Shown here in pieces: positions 1 to 13,275 of a stretch of 64,000 nt of DNA. Under the pieces are notes generated by a model. That model was not told where the DNA came from and ran no database searches. It was given only the letters and a program-made list of their open reading frames with translations. Location: assembly GCA_025642075.2 (NCBI GenBank), contig JAODUO010000143.1:292001-356000 (forward strand). Reading direction: 5' to 3'. How positions within the stretch are numbered: position 1 is the stretch's first letter; each line of letters opens with the position of its first letter. The stretch comes from Ridgeia piscesae (lineage: Eukaryota; Annelida; Polychaeta; Sabellida; Siboglinidae). A program made the translations under genes and the position numbers.

Positions 1-383
1 TCTCAGACTGACATCTTAAGTAAACCAAACACACCATCTCAGACTGACATCTTAAGTAAACCAAACACACCCTCTTAGACTGACATTTTAACTAAGCCAA
101 ACACACCATCTCAGACTGACATCTTAAATAAGCCAAACACACCATTTCAGACTGACATCTTAAGTAAACCAAACACATAATCTCAGACTGACATATTAAC
201 TAAACCAAACACACCCTCTTGGACTAACATCTTAAGTAAACCAAACACATCCTTTAAGACTGACATCTTAAGTAAGCCAAACACATCCTCTAAGACTTAC
301 ATCTTAAGTAAGCCAAACTCATTATCTAAGACTGACATCTTAAGTAAGCCAAACACACCGACAGACTGACACCCCAAGTTAAC
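1..383. repeat. 36-bp tandem repeat, about 10.6 copies, cut by window edge
   Basis: Units begin at 1, 37, 73, 109 and so on at exactly 36-bp spacing, with core words CAGACTGACATCTTAAGTAA and CCAAACACA. Copies differ by scattered substitutions, and the last unit (361-383) decays into unique sequence. The array continues to the left of the window. No open frame or RNA-like fold is evident. Confidence 0.95.
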
Positions 384-889
384 AAAAATCAACCTATAAC
401 TTGCACCACTTTGCCATGCAACCTGGTGGCACCATCTTGTGGATAGTATTGAAAACATGAAACATTAATTAATTAATAGTATTTAAGGACAAACACTTCA
501 TTGTTGCTAACACAACCACAAACACCCTGCACATACTTAGTGATTATAATGTAGAGTTGATATTCCATCTACATAGAGACTATGACCCTGAGAGATATTA
601 GAGAGCAAGCCTAGACACCTGGGAACTATTTCACTAAATCCAATTTTGCTCTTTAAAAATCAATTTTGATCCTTAACGGTAATCTTGAATACCTGAAAAC
701 GGTCAACACCACGAAGCACCAGCGAGACAATGTCATGGTGTGTCGTGGAAATAGTGTCCTCAGTAATATGGCAATGGATATTTGCGTTATGAAAAGAAAC
801 CATTTAATTTAACAAAAGATTTTGTTTAAAAATGAATTTTCCTTAAGAGCTTTTTATCTTAGTGAAATGGTCCAAGTTGGCATGGTTAC
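384..889. other. Unique sequence, intronic to the minus-strand exon at 890-1025
   Basis: No gene seen. If the exon at 890-1025 is real, this is the start of its downstream intron on the minus strand (donor at 889-888). It contains a CTCF-like word on the minus strand at about 426-443 (CCACAAGATGGTGCC, two mismatches to the core) and an ATTAATTAATTAAT run near 465-478. Confidence 0.5.
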
Positions 890-1025
890 CTTTGATCTTG
901 GCGACAAGCTGCTCGAGGTAGTCATGCTTGAGTGGGCGGATTTCTGCCTTCTTACTCTCTTCAATCGCCCTCTGCTTCTCCTCTGCCTCGGCCAAACTCA
1001 ACCCCACCCACTCGGCCTCCTCTTC
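890..1025 (-). CDS. Internal coding exon of an unrecognised protein, charged helical segment
   Basis: Read on the minus strand, a 3' splice site (tgacctgtgttgcag at 1040-1026) opens an uninterrupted frame that starts EEEAEWVGLSLAEAEEKQ and continues through a Lys/Glu-rich stretch to a splice donor, CAAAG|gtaacc, at 890/889. The exon is 136 bp, enters in phase 0, leaves in phase 1, and encodes 45 residues. Codon use and local CpG content are richer than in the flanks. The peptide is predicted to be amphipathic or coiled-coil-like, with no cysteine cluster or catalytic motif. I do not recognise the family; a cytoskeletal or ciliary type of charged helical protein is only a guess. The frame also runs into the intron (KG..., then stop at about 843), which is ordinary read-through. 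Neighbouring exons of this gene were not found. The 3' splice site and first seven codons are multiplied in the adjacent minisatellite. Confidence 0.55.
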
Positions 1026-1606
1026 CTGCAACACAGGTCATAACACAGGTTATAACACACCCACTTATCCTTCTCCTGCAACACAGGTCATAACACAGGT
1101 CATAACACCCCACTCGGCCTCCTCCTCCTGCAACACAGGTCATAACACACCCACTCGGTCTCCTCCTCCTGCAACACAGGTCATAACACACCCATTCGGC
1201 CTCCTCCTCCTGCAACACAGGTCATAATGCAGGTCATAACACACCCACTCGCCTCCTCCTCCTGCAACACAGGTCATAACAGGTCATAACACACCCACTC
1301 GGCCTCCTCCTCCTGCAACACAGGTCATAACACAGGTCATAACACACCCACTCGGCCTCCTCCTCCTGCAACACAGGTCATAATACAGGTCATAACACAC
1401 CCACTCGGCCTCCTCTTCCTGCAACACAGGTCATAACACAGGTCATAACACACCCATTCGGCCTCCTCCTCCTGCAACACAGGTTATAACAGGTCATAAC
1501 ACACCCACTCGGCCTCCTCTTCTGCAACACAGGTCATAACATGGGTCATAACACGCCCACTTATCCTCCTCCTCCTGCAACACAGGTCATAACACGAGTC
1601 ATATCC
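1026..1606 (-). repeat. Minisatellite made of a duplicated 3' splice site plus exon start
   Basis: About eleven units of roughly 40 or 54 bp. On the minus strand each unit reads as an intron end (gttatgacctgtgttgcag) followed by GAGGAGGAGGCCGAGTGG and then back into intron-like sequence. That second part matches the first codons (EEEAEW) of the real exon at 890-1025. Longer units have an extra 14-15 bp copy of the ACAGGTCATAAC word. The array sits directly upstream of the genuine acceptor, so it looks like outward tandem duplication of the exon boundary into the intron. Confidence 0.8.
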
Positions 1607-1613
1607 CACCAGT

Positions 1614-1775
1614 CCACTAGAGGTGCCACATGTCACCTGAGTATCACTCTGAGTGGCCACTAGAGGAGCCACATATCACATCAGTACTACTCAGAGTGGT
1701 CACTAGAGGAGCCACATGCCATCTGTGTGCCACTGAGTGGCCACCAGGGGCGCCACGTGTCACTGGTGGTTTGTC
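1614..1775. repeat. 43-bp repeat, four copies, with CTCF-like motifs
   Basis: Copies start at 1614, 1657, 1700 and 1741 (spacing 43, 43, 41). Each opens with CCACTAGAGG or a variant, followed by GCCAC. The fourth reads TGGCCACCAGGGGCGCCAC (1738-1756), which is one G short of the CTCF consensus core. The array abuts the splice-site minisatellite. Confidence 0.75.
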
Positions 1776-2149
1776 ATGTCCATTTGGAACTACAACCAGT
1801 GATGTTGACGGTTTATTGCCAGTGCTGCCTGCCTGTGTCCCAATCCAGGGCCAGCCACAGTCACACAGTCTCTGGTCAGTCTCTGGTCAGTCTGAGGCCT
1901 GTCTCTTTCCCACCATGAACCACTGTAATCCCTGAATTAGGGAGCACAAACTATCTCTCCTAATCAGCTCCCTGCTGGGTGCAGTGCTTCCTCCCAGTGG
2001 GGAGGTCTTCACTGCAGCTCCCTTCTCACATAAACCTCTTAGCTGTCAATTGGGGTATAAACCAGACCACTCCCTAAACATGGGGTGAATGTGTCACCTG
2101 GGAGACTACAATGTAGGAGGTTAAAGCCTGAAATCACACAGGTCTGTGA
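1776..2149. other. Unique sequence, no gene seen
   Basis: Moderately GC-rich, with scattered CTGGTCAG words (two in tandem near 1870-1890). No convincing exon or element. Confidence 0.4.
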
Positions 2150-2460
2150 CACTTATGTCAGTGTACTTTGTTACTGGCCTAAGACCACATTTGCTGTTCC
2201 ATAGGTGGCCATTATAACGTTTCCTTCACTTCCTATCAAATTTAAATAGATCTGGTATCAAAACCTTCACAGCATATTTAACATCCATGGGAAATTTGTG
2301 AAATTCTAATACCTCATTTCTGGGAAGCTTTCAGCAATGCTGTAAATAATGCTGCAAACATCCACCACTGTCTATGGCCAGTATTTGGAATTTCACAGAT
2401 GGTCTGAAATTCCAAACCCTGTGCCATGGTGCTCCATGTTGTCGATAAAGCTGGCTTGTT
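2150..2460 (+). repeat. Dispersed satellite-like monomer, copy 1
   Basis: Shares three blocks with 15525-15905: a block around GGCCTAAGACCACATTTG through CAGCATATTTA (2180-2320), a block ending CCACCACTGTCTATGGCCAG (2320-2390), and a linker block. The block order here is A-B-C, against B-C-A at the second site, which is what two windows cut from a tandem array would show. Confidence 0.6.
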
Positions 2461-2721
2461 CTTTGTAGACCCAGGGTATAGTAACCCTTGTGTGACAGCA
2501 GAACCTTCCCATCTGTGTAGGGAACTGTACTTCAGTATCTATCACAATCAACGATGTTCATACATGGCATTTGTCATGTACAGGTGTATGCCCAAATAGT
2601 TGTAAAATAGGGCCATAGACTTCAAAAGGTATGCATGCTGAAATTACAAATGGCACTAATTAACTAACACATAAGACTAAACACAGACATTTTCAGCGTG
2701 AATGTAGGAGAAACAACTAAA

Positions 2722-2806
2722 TAATAATAATAATTCTAACACTTCTATAAGACCTTACACTAACACTTCTATATATCCTTGAAAATTCAAGCTCAGAGGA
2801 ACAACA
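2722..2806 (-). mobile_element. 3' tail of a non-LTR element (ATT-tailed family), minus strand
   Basis: On the minus strand: TCCTCTGAGCTTGAATTTTC, GGATATAT, then an (ATT)n tail at 2722-2735. The same words in the same order occur in the LINE tails at 28600-28672 and 28660-28745, and in part at 19384-19412. Only the tail is present. Confidence 0.5.
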
Positions 2807-2822
2807 AACAAAATCATAATGT

Positions 2823-4822
<2,000 letters not shown>

Positions 4823-4852
<30 letters not shown>

Positions 4853-4857
4853 TTATA

Positions 4858-4895
<38 letters not shown>

Positions 4896-4960
4896 AGGAG
4901 TATATATCAATATAATATATATTATATATACATATATATATATATAATATATATTAAAAT
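4823..4960. repeat. (TATG)n and (TA)n microsatellites
   Basis: About eight TATG units (4823-4852) pass into TA dinucleotides (4853-4895), then a broken TA tract to about 4960. Confidence 0.95.
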
Positions 4961-6250
4961 AAAATATTACACACTGATATATTACTTATCAAACTAATTT
5001 CACATAACTTTACTACTAGTATATATTATGATTTGTATTATAAAATAATCTGTATACATAATTCCATACAAAACAAAATTTATTTCTTCTAATAGTGTTA
5101 CGAGATCTACATTAGACATGGGGTATTTAACTTAATTTATACAAATTTATTATAATTAATTTGACTTCACACATTAGGTCAATTAAACATTTGATCACTA
5201 ACTGTGCATGTTGGCTTGGAATAGTTTCCTGTCTTACACAACCATGACTCCATATTGGCATGACCAAACTTAGCTTTATCCAACTTCTGGAATAATGTTT
5301 ATCTTTTAATAAATCAGAGGCACATGATCAAATGTCCACACACAACTGTTATTTACATAATAATAATAAACTTTATTTAAACACTGTTTTCTGGAGTATG
5401 ACTGTTCAATAGTGTTTACATTGTCTTCTATAAACCAATATAAGTTATGTATACACCAACACATTTTGTGATATAAATGTAAATTCAGCCCGATAGAAGT
5501 CTAGCAATTATAACTATGAAATCTTGTGTAAAATATAAATAAATAAAATGAAACAAAAATGTGTAAACCAAATAAATAAAATGTGAAATTTAAACAAAGT
5601 AATACATATTATAATAACATGTTATTAACAAATTATTATTAAAATCACATAGTAGTATAATAAAAACACCCAAATAACTATAGACTTGACATTAAAAGCA
5701 GATGAATCGTAGGGCACGATTTAAATTAATCCACCTACACTAATACCTTACACACAGTCACAGAGAGTTCCCTGGTCAGTCAAGGTGGTCTAATGTGGTC
5801 AAACATAATACCTTCCCAAGGCTGATAAAGATGTCACACACACATAGATGCCCAGACAAGATTGTCTCATTCAAAGACTGTCCATGTTGTGTCAACAAGT
5901 CTGAGCCCTGGACTTGGAGGCTGGCTGCAGATGTAAGCAGTGATGGTGTTTGCAGAGAAGATCCCTACCTAGGGAGTCTGTGCGGTCTAGTCTGCCTGAC
6001 TAGACACACTAGAGGCATGTAAAGGATTAAACTACATCAGTGTCTGTAACAACAATATCCAGTCAGGCATGACCACAGATATACTGATAAAGATAACCAC
6101 ACATGGGAACATGGGTGCAGATTAAACATCATAAATTAGTTTAGCAATTATTACATAATCGGCATGAGAGAATGGTGGTCTGTGTTAGTATAGTTTCTAG
6201 GTGGGTTCATCCAGAACCTGGAAATTGTTTTGCTTGTTGGACCACATGGA
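4961..6250. other. AT-rich unique sequence, no gene seen
   Basis: Contains an ATA/ATT run at 5360-5372 that may be another retroelement tail, and AAATAAATAAAATG repeated at 5535-5585. The open stretch 5795-6022 has no splice or composition support. Confidence 0.4.
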
Positions 6251-6460
6251 CAGGGAGAGGGAGAGGGAGACGGAGACGGAGACGGAGAGGGAGAGGGAGA
6301 GGGAGAGGGAGAGGGAGAGGGAGAGGGAGGGAGAGGGAGAGGGAGAGGGAGAGGGAGAGGGAGAGGGAGAGGGAGTGGGAGTGGGAGTGGGAGAGGGAGA
6401 GGGAGTGGGAGTGGGAGTGGGATAGGGAATGGGAGAGGAAGTGGGAGAGGGAGGGGTGAA
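6251..6460. repeat. (GGGAGA)n purine-rich hexamer array
   Basis: GGGAGA repeats with GGAGAC and GGGAGT variants, almost pure purine on the plus strand. The dense GGG runs satisfy the G-quadruplex pattern many times over. Long frames in it (Glu-Arg or Gly-Glu dipeptides) are artefacts of the repeat. Confidence 0.95.
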
Positions 6461-7353
6461 GTGAGAGAGGGTGAGAAGGAGAGGGAGAGCCAGGCAGGAA
6501 GTGTGAGAGAAGGAGGATGGGCAAGAGAGGGGAGGGAGAGCAGAGAATGGGTGGGATTAAGGAAGGGAGAAAGGTGGGAGGGAACCAGGGACAGATGGGT
6601 TCATACACAGACAGAGAAAGACAGGGAGAGAAAGAAATACAGACACAGAGAAAGGACCACGGTCCATTTTGGTCTGCATTGACAGAAAACATGTCACAGG
6701 ATGTCTGCTCATCAGACCCCAGTCATAAATATAACCAAATGTTTACTTATGACAGATGCATCCTGGTCTGGGGGGCTCAACACACCCCTATGGGGCTTCC
6801 CCAGGGCCCTGCCCAGGATGTGGGGGGAGCTTCAAAGGCCCCCAAACACAGACATGACATACTGCAAGCTGGGATGTCAACATCCCCCACCCACTAGCCT
6901 GCCTCTGCCCCTCCCCCCTGTCTCAGTCCTGTCACAGACTGACCAGAAAGACAGGCTGGGGAAACAATGACTGCTCCCTTGATGTGTCTCTTAATAAACA
7001 TATATGATGCTGGGTGCTGAGCTTACAGGGAACATCAATGCAATTAACACCCTCTGGGTTAATTATCTTTGCAGGGTGAGTGGGTGCAAACCCCTTCCTT
7101 CCACTGGGCAGCCCTTGGAGGCAGGGATCCATCCAGGCAGGCAGAACGGGTGGGTGGAGGGGCCCAGGCTACCTCTGAGGTATATACTTTCATATTTTGA
7201 CATATACCTTCAGAAGGGTTGGATACACTTAGATAGATAGGTTGGACTCTCGACAAGCCAAAAGACTGTCATTTAGAGTTAATTCTTTGGGCAATCGTGT
7301 TAAATCAAAAAGATCAATTTTTTGTTTTACAACGACATCACTGGAACTTTGTG
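6461..7353. other. Purine-rich tail, then unique sequence
   Basis: A/G-rich to about 6660, then ordinary unique DNA with a GC-rich stretch at 6765-6930. No exon with paired splice signals was found. Confidence 0.4.
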
Positions 7354-10051
7354 TGCAGTTGGAAGACACAGGAGTCACTGCACTGAGTGACACTGTATTC
7401 TTACAGTTGGAAGACACAGGTGACCGCACTGAGTGACACTGTATCTTACAGATTTGGAAGACACAGGTGACCGCACTGAGTGACACTGTTCTTACAGTTG
7501 GAAGACACAGGTGACCGCACTGAGTGACACTGTATCTTACAGTTGGAAGACACAGGTGACTGCACTGAGTGACACTGTATCTTACAGTTGGAAGACACAG
7601 GTGACCGCACTGAGTGACACTGTTTCTTACAGTTGGAAGACACAGGTACTGCATTCGAGTGACATGTTCTACAGTTGGAAGCAAGGTACCATGATGACAT
7701 GTATTTACAGTTGGAAGACACAGGTGACTGCACTGAGTGACACTGTATCTTACAGTTGGAAGACACAGGTGACTGCACTGAGTGACACTGTTTCTTACAG
7801 TTGGAAGACACAGGTGACCGCACTGAGTGACACTGTATCTTACAGTTGGAAGACACAGGTGACCGCACTGAGTGACACTGTATCTTACAGTTGGAAGACA
7901 CAGGTGACCGCACTGAGTGACACTGTATCTTACAGTTGGAAGACACAGGAGTCACTGCACTGAGTGACACTGTTTCTTACAGTTGGAAGACACAGGTGAC
8001 CGCACTGAGTGACACTGTATCTTACAGTTGGAAGACACAGGTGACTGCACTGAGTGACACTGTATCTTACAGTTGGAAGACACAGGTGACTGCACTGAGT
8101 GACACTGTATCTTACAGATGGAAGACACAGGTGACCGCACTGAGTGACACTGTATCTTACAGTTGGAAGACACAGGTGACCGCACTGAGTGACACTGTTT
8201 CTTACAGTTGGAAGACACAGGTGACCGCACTGAGTGACACTGTATCTTACAGTTGGAAGACACAGGTGACCGCACTGAGTGACACTGTATCTTACAGTTG
8301 GAAGACACAGGTGACTGCACTGAGTGACACTGTATCTTACAGTTGGAAGACACAGGTGACTGCACTGAGTGACACTGTATCTTACAGTTGGAAGACACAG
8401 GTGACCGCACTGAGTGACACTGTTCTTACAGTTGGAAGACACAGGTGACCGCACTGAGTGACACTGTATCTTACAGTTGGAAGACACAGGTGACCGCACT
8501 GAGTGACACTGTATCTTACAGTTGGAAGACACAGGTGACCGCACTGAGTGACACTGTATCTTACAGTTGGAAGACACAGGTGACCGCACTGAGTGACACT
8601 GTTTCTTACAGATGGAAGACACAGGTGACCGCACTGAGTGACACTGTTCTTACAGTTGGAAGACACAGGTGACCGCACTGAGTGACACTGTATCTTACAG
8701 TTGGAAGACACAGGTGACCGCACTGAGTGACACTGTTTCTTACAGTTGGAAGACACAGGTGACCGCACCGAGTGACACTGTATCTTACAGTTGGAAGACA
8801 CAGGTGACCGCACTGAGTGACACTGTATCTTACAGTTGGAAGACACAGGTGACCGCACTGAGTGACACTGTATCTTACAGTTGGAAGACACAGGTGACCG
8901 CACTGAGTGACACTGTATCTTACAGTGGAAGACACAGGTGACCGCACTGAGTGACACTGTATCTTACAGTTGGAAGACACAGGTGACCGCACTGAGTGAC
9001 ACTGTTTCTTACAGATGGAAGACACAGGTGACCGCACTGAGTGACACTGTTCTTACAGTTGGAAGACACAGGTGACCGCACTGAGTGACACTGTTCTTAC
9101 AGTTGGAAGACACAGGTGACCGCACTGAGTGACACTGTATCTTACAGTTGGAAGACACAGGTGACCGCACTGAGTGACACTGTATCTTACAGTTGGAAGA
9201 CACAGGTGACCGCACTGAGTGACACTGTATCTTACAGTTGGAAGACACAGGTGACCGCACCGAGTGACACTGTATCTTACAGTTGGAAGACACAGGTGAC
9301 CGCACTGAGTGACACTGTATCTTACAGTTGGAAGACACAGGTGACCGCACTGAGTGACACTGTATCTTACAGTTGGAAGACACAGGTGACCGCACTGAGT
9401 GACACTGTATCTTACAGTTGGAAGACACAGGTGACCGCACTGAGTGACACTGTTATCTTACAGTTGGAAGACACAGGTGACCGCACTGAGTGACACTGTA
9501 TCTTACAGTTGGAAGACACAGGTGACCGCACTGAGTGACACTGTATCTTACAGTTGGAAGACACAGGTGACCGCACTGAGTGACACTGTATCTTACAGTT
9601 GGAAGACACAGGTGACCGCACTGAGTGACACTGTATCTTACAGTTGGAAGACACAGGTGACCGCACTGAGTGACACTGTATCTTACAGTTGGAAGTCACA
9701 GGTGACCGCACTGAGTGACACTGTATCTTACAGTTGGAAGACACAGGTGACCGCACTGAGTGACACTGTATCTTACAGTTGGAAGTCACAGGTGACCGCA
9801 CTGAGTGACACTGTTCTTACAGTTGGAAGACACAGGTGACCGCACTGAGTGACACTGTGTATCTTACAGATGGAAGACACAGGTGACCGCACTGAGTGAC
9901 ACTGTATCTTACAGCTGGAAGACACAGGTGACCGCACTGAGTGACACTGTTTCTTACAGTTGGAAGACACAGGTGACCGCACTGAGTGACACTGTATCCT
10001 GCAGTTGGAAGACACAGGTGACCGCACTGAGTGACACTGTATCTTACAGAT
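7354..10051. repeat. 45-bp tandem array, about 60 copies
   Basis: Unit is CTTACAGTTGGAAGACACAG followed by GTGACCGCACTGAGTGACAC and TGTAT. Most units are 45 bp; some lack the A before TCTTACAG (44 bp), and one zone (7640-7720) is degenerate. Because 45 is a multiple of three, all units in a block stay in frame, giving 15-residue peptide repeats such as WKTQVTALSDTVSYS on the plus strand and others on the minus strand. The 44-bp units break these frames. Each unit carries an acceptor-like TCTTACAG, a donor-like CAG|GTGACC 13 nt later, an E-box CAGGTG, and small dyads (CTGTA-TCT-TACAG, CACT-G-AGTG, GGT-G-ACC). No start, signal or unique flanking coding sequence supports a real protein. Confidence 0.97.
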
Positions 10052-11411
10052 GTAATAAGTGTTCTGTGATAAAAGTGGACATTACATTAATTAATGAGTT
10101 TATTTAATTACACAAAAATTACAAAGTTTTTACAGATAAGAACATAATTAATTGCAATAGCTATGGGAGGACAGAATGCATCTGAGGTATACTCGTTCAT
10201 GTCCAGTGGTCAAATTTTACACTTTTAAAGCATTGACTTTGGGACTTTGCATGCAGCTGACAGACATGACAACATGCTGATATTGGTGTCAGAAGTCTAT
10301 TACAATGTTTAGCAGGAGGGGTATCACCTACAACTGCACAGGTACAGAATGAGCAAGGATGGGGATGGAACAGATGAATTATTTTGTTTCCAAGCTACAA
10401 ACAAGTATACAATTAATAGCAAAGTAACTCCAGAGAGATCCTAGACATCCTGTCATTATGAAAATCACCTACACTTAGATATGGCAGTCGCTATCTTGGT
10501 ATGGAATATCAGACATAATATTCAGAAATTAAATGGCGTCACAGATTTAATGTTGCAGTACTTAGTGTTGCAGTACAAAGATGTTTTGTGTACAACAGCT
10601 AGACAGTTGGATGACATGAGTAACACGACTAATACTGTATATTACTGGTGTTATAAGTCTTCTGAGACAGTGTTTTGTATTTGATTCTATGTGGAGAGAT
10701 ATTACCAGGCTATTACCAGTAACTGCTCAGGGAATGAAAGTGGGCACTGAAGGAATGAGTGAAATTATCTGATTAAAAAATCATCAATTTATTACAGATA
10801 AAAAACACAATTAACTGCAGGCTAACTGAGAGATTGTCTGGCAGCGTCTAGGGCTTTATTACAGGAATCACCAACACTGATGTCTGGCAGTTATAGACAT
10901 GTTGTATGTGAATTAGAAATATTGTTAAGAATATTAGACGTGATGCAACTAATAAATGACAATAAAACATCATAAGCCAATATAATATAACACAGTTAAC
11001 ATTCGGCATGGTGATAAATAAACAATATAGTGAAATACTGAATGTTAGATAATAATATAATTGCCAAAGAATAATTGGAAACACATAAATTGGGAGAGAA
11101 ATGATGCGAGACCAGAGAGAAAGAGGAACAGACGGGACATCTAAGGACTGGGCAGTTGACAGGACCAGGGGTTTATTCCCATTACTGACCAGCATTTAAA
11201 CATCTGGGCCATTTTGTCTACCTCTCTGAAATGGAATGGAAACAAGTTCTTTGAAAACATATTTCCACCATAAACGTTCAGAGGTCCCTTGTGCTAATGA
11301 TGACTTGTACCTATTCTCATTCACGATTAGCCTAAATTTGGCTAATAATTATGGTACGTTGCACTTCTGAGCTCAGATTATGGGGATAATTATAAGCATT
11401 ATAAGTTTATG

Positions 11412-11417
<6 letters not shown>
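10052..11417. other. AT-rich unique sequence, no gene seen
   Basis: A 40-bp segment around TTACAGATAAGAACATAATTAA (10125-10160) recurs weakly at 10785-10825, hinting at an old duplication about 665 bp apart. No exon with good signals. Confidence 0.35.
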
Positions 11418-11483
<66 letters not shown>

Positions 11484-11616
11484 GTGTATACACTTATATT
11501 AATATGTATATATATAATATATAACTTTATTTAAATTTAATAAATATATTATATATATATATTATAATTAATATAAGGAATTTTAAAATAAGTCAAATTC
11601 ATTAATTATTATATAC

Positions 11617-11676
<60 letters not shown>
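11418..11676. repeat. Two (TA)n tracts in AT low-complexity DNA
   Basis: TA dinucleotides at 11418-11482 and 11624-11672, with AT-only DNA between. Confidence 0.95.
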
Positions 11677-11677
<1 letters not shown>

Positions 11678-11759
11678 CATACAGTGTATATTATATAAAA
11701 TTTAATGAAAATGCTATGACAGACGTAGAAAGTCACACACGACCTGACCGCTGGATGAA

Positions 11760-12150
11760 ACCATGTAACAGAAGGAGATGACCAAGTGAACAACTGCCCC
11801 TCCCAGGGTTACCCCCTCCCTCCCACAATGGACTCACACCCCACTGGGTTCCACCCCCACTGTGCACCCCTCCTCTGGCAAACACTCCCAATTGTTCCCT
11901 CAATTGTGTGACCAATCAAAACATAATTAAGGCAGGTTGGGAACTCTCCCTGTCTGCCAGCTTGGGATCCTGACAAAGGAGGGAAGAGGGAAACAACCAG
12001 AGCCATCCCCTGACACAGCCCTGGCATGCAAGGGGCACATGCAAGGGGTGGGGAGCAAAGCCAACCCCCTAGTCCAACCCGCCCCTCAGCTAATTGTCCC
12101 ATTGAATCCCTCTCCCTGGGCGGGGGTCTGGTCTGTGAGTAAATTGGTGG
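11760..12150. promoter_or_regulatory. GC-rich island, candidate cis-regulatory module
   Basis: The GC content rises abruptly from the TA tracts. It contains CCAAT (GTGACCAATCA, 11909-11919), an AATTAAGG homeodomain-type word, AAGGGGTGGGGAG, and a GC box GGGCGGGGGTC at about 12119. Frames on both strands are open here, which reflects GC content. Function is inference. Confidence 0.3.
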
Positions 12151-12739
12151 TGGACAAAGATGTTTGCTCATATCATTTGCTCATTAATAATCCAAGCTTT
12201 GGCCATGTGGTGATGTCCAGTGATGTGACATCTCATGTGGCCAGCTGGCCTGGATGTTGCACACATGTCACTAGAAGATGGTCTGTTTAACTCAGAAACT
12301 AATCACACAGAATTCACTAGTAAGATAGTAGAATGCATTATCATTACAGCAACATTATAACAGTTATGATTAGAACATCACATTAGCCACTTTTGGACCT
12401 TCACAATGTGGTCAACACAAGACAAAGAACTTCCATTGTGTTTTTTCAGTTCATTGGCATTGTCCGAGCAGAAGGCAAGGAACTGCTTTTGGCTTATGCT
12501 GTCTGGGACAATAAGAATTAACATTTACTCTGGAGCATTTAATTGAAACATACTACATTTCAATCCACCATATGTGGGTCTTGATCAAAAGTAGCAAGTT
12601 TCAAGTAAAGGCTCCAAAGTAATTTTTACTTCTTGCTGGCTTGCTTTTCCATATTATGCTGTCCTGTTTTTGTGAAACCTGCCCTTCTGAGATATTTAGT
12701 GACTGTCTTCTTAAACACGTTCAAGTTACTGCTATCTAT
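12151..12739. other. Unique sequence, no gene seen
   Basis: No splice-supported exon and no repeat recognised. Confidence 0.35.
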
Positions 12740-13275
12740 GCAAGCACTCCTCTGTGAGACGGAAGTCTTTCTTTAGGTTTAGTCACCGCTGTCTTCCGAT
12801 GATACCATTTTGTGTTCTCTAGTTCTTTTTATGTAAAACAAATTTCTAATATAAATATTTCTACTAAAATTGTTTTAATAAAATCATAATATTTTTACTG
12901 TTTTATAACCATTTGATAAAACTTATAGGATTGTAAACTTCTTTCAGATAATTTTATTTATCCTGTCACTCATTCTTTTGTCTCTCCATCACTGTGAGGC
13001 AGAATACTTTCTTAGATCTAATTGCAGTCCTTCATTGACACAATTTGGTGTTCTCTCGTTCTTGTAGATAAACACATTTCTAATATAAATACTTCTATTA
13101 CATTTTTTTAATAAAATATAATTTGTTTATTAATGTTTTATAACCATTTGACATATTAATGTATTTTAATATATAAACGTTTCCTTGCCTACTTTTATTC
13201 TCAAAGGGTCAATGTTCTTTTATAATTTTTCATATCTCTTAATGTCTCTCATTATTTTGTCTCATCCTTTTGTCT
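12740..13275. repeat. Two-copy tandem duplication, 240-bp period
   Basis: CTGTGAGACGG (12752) and CTGTGAGGCAG (12992) start parallel segments that share TGTGTTCTCTAGTTCTT-type, TTTCTAATATAAATA and TTTTATAACCATTTGA words in order. Both copies end near CTTTTGTCTCTCCATC. Divergence is considerable, so it is an old duplication. Confidence 0.75.

Noticed and set aside
6172..6692. Arg/Glu- and Gly/Glu-rich frames in the GGGAGA array
   Set aside because: Low-complexity translation of a hexamer repeat in all frames.
7354..10051. Long open frames of up to 234 codons in the 45-bp array, both strands
   Set aside because: The unit is a multiple of 3 without stops in several frames. The frames begin and end at 44-bp units, appear on both strands, and lack unique coding flanks.
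7354..10051. CRISPR-like regular repeats
   Set aside because: Units are contiguous without variable spacers, and the genome is eukaryotic.
11809..12290. Overlapping open frames of about 120 codons on both strands
   Set aside because: Explained by GC-rich, stop-poor composition; no splice pairing or domain.
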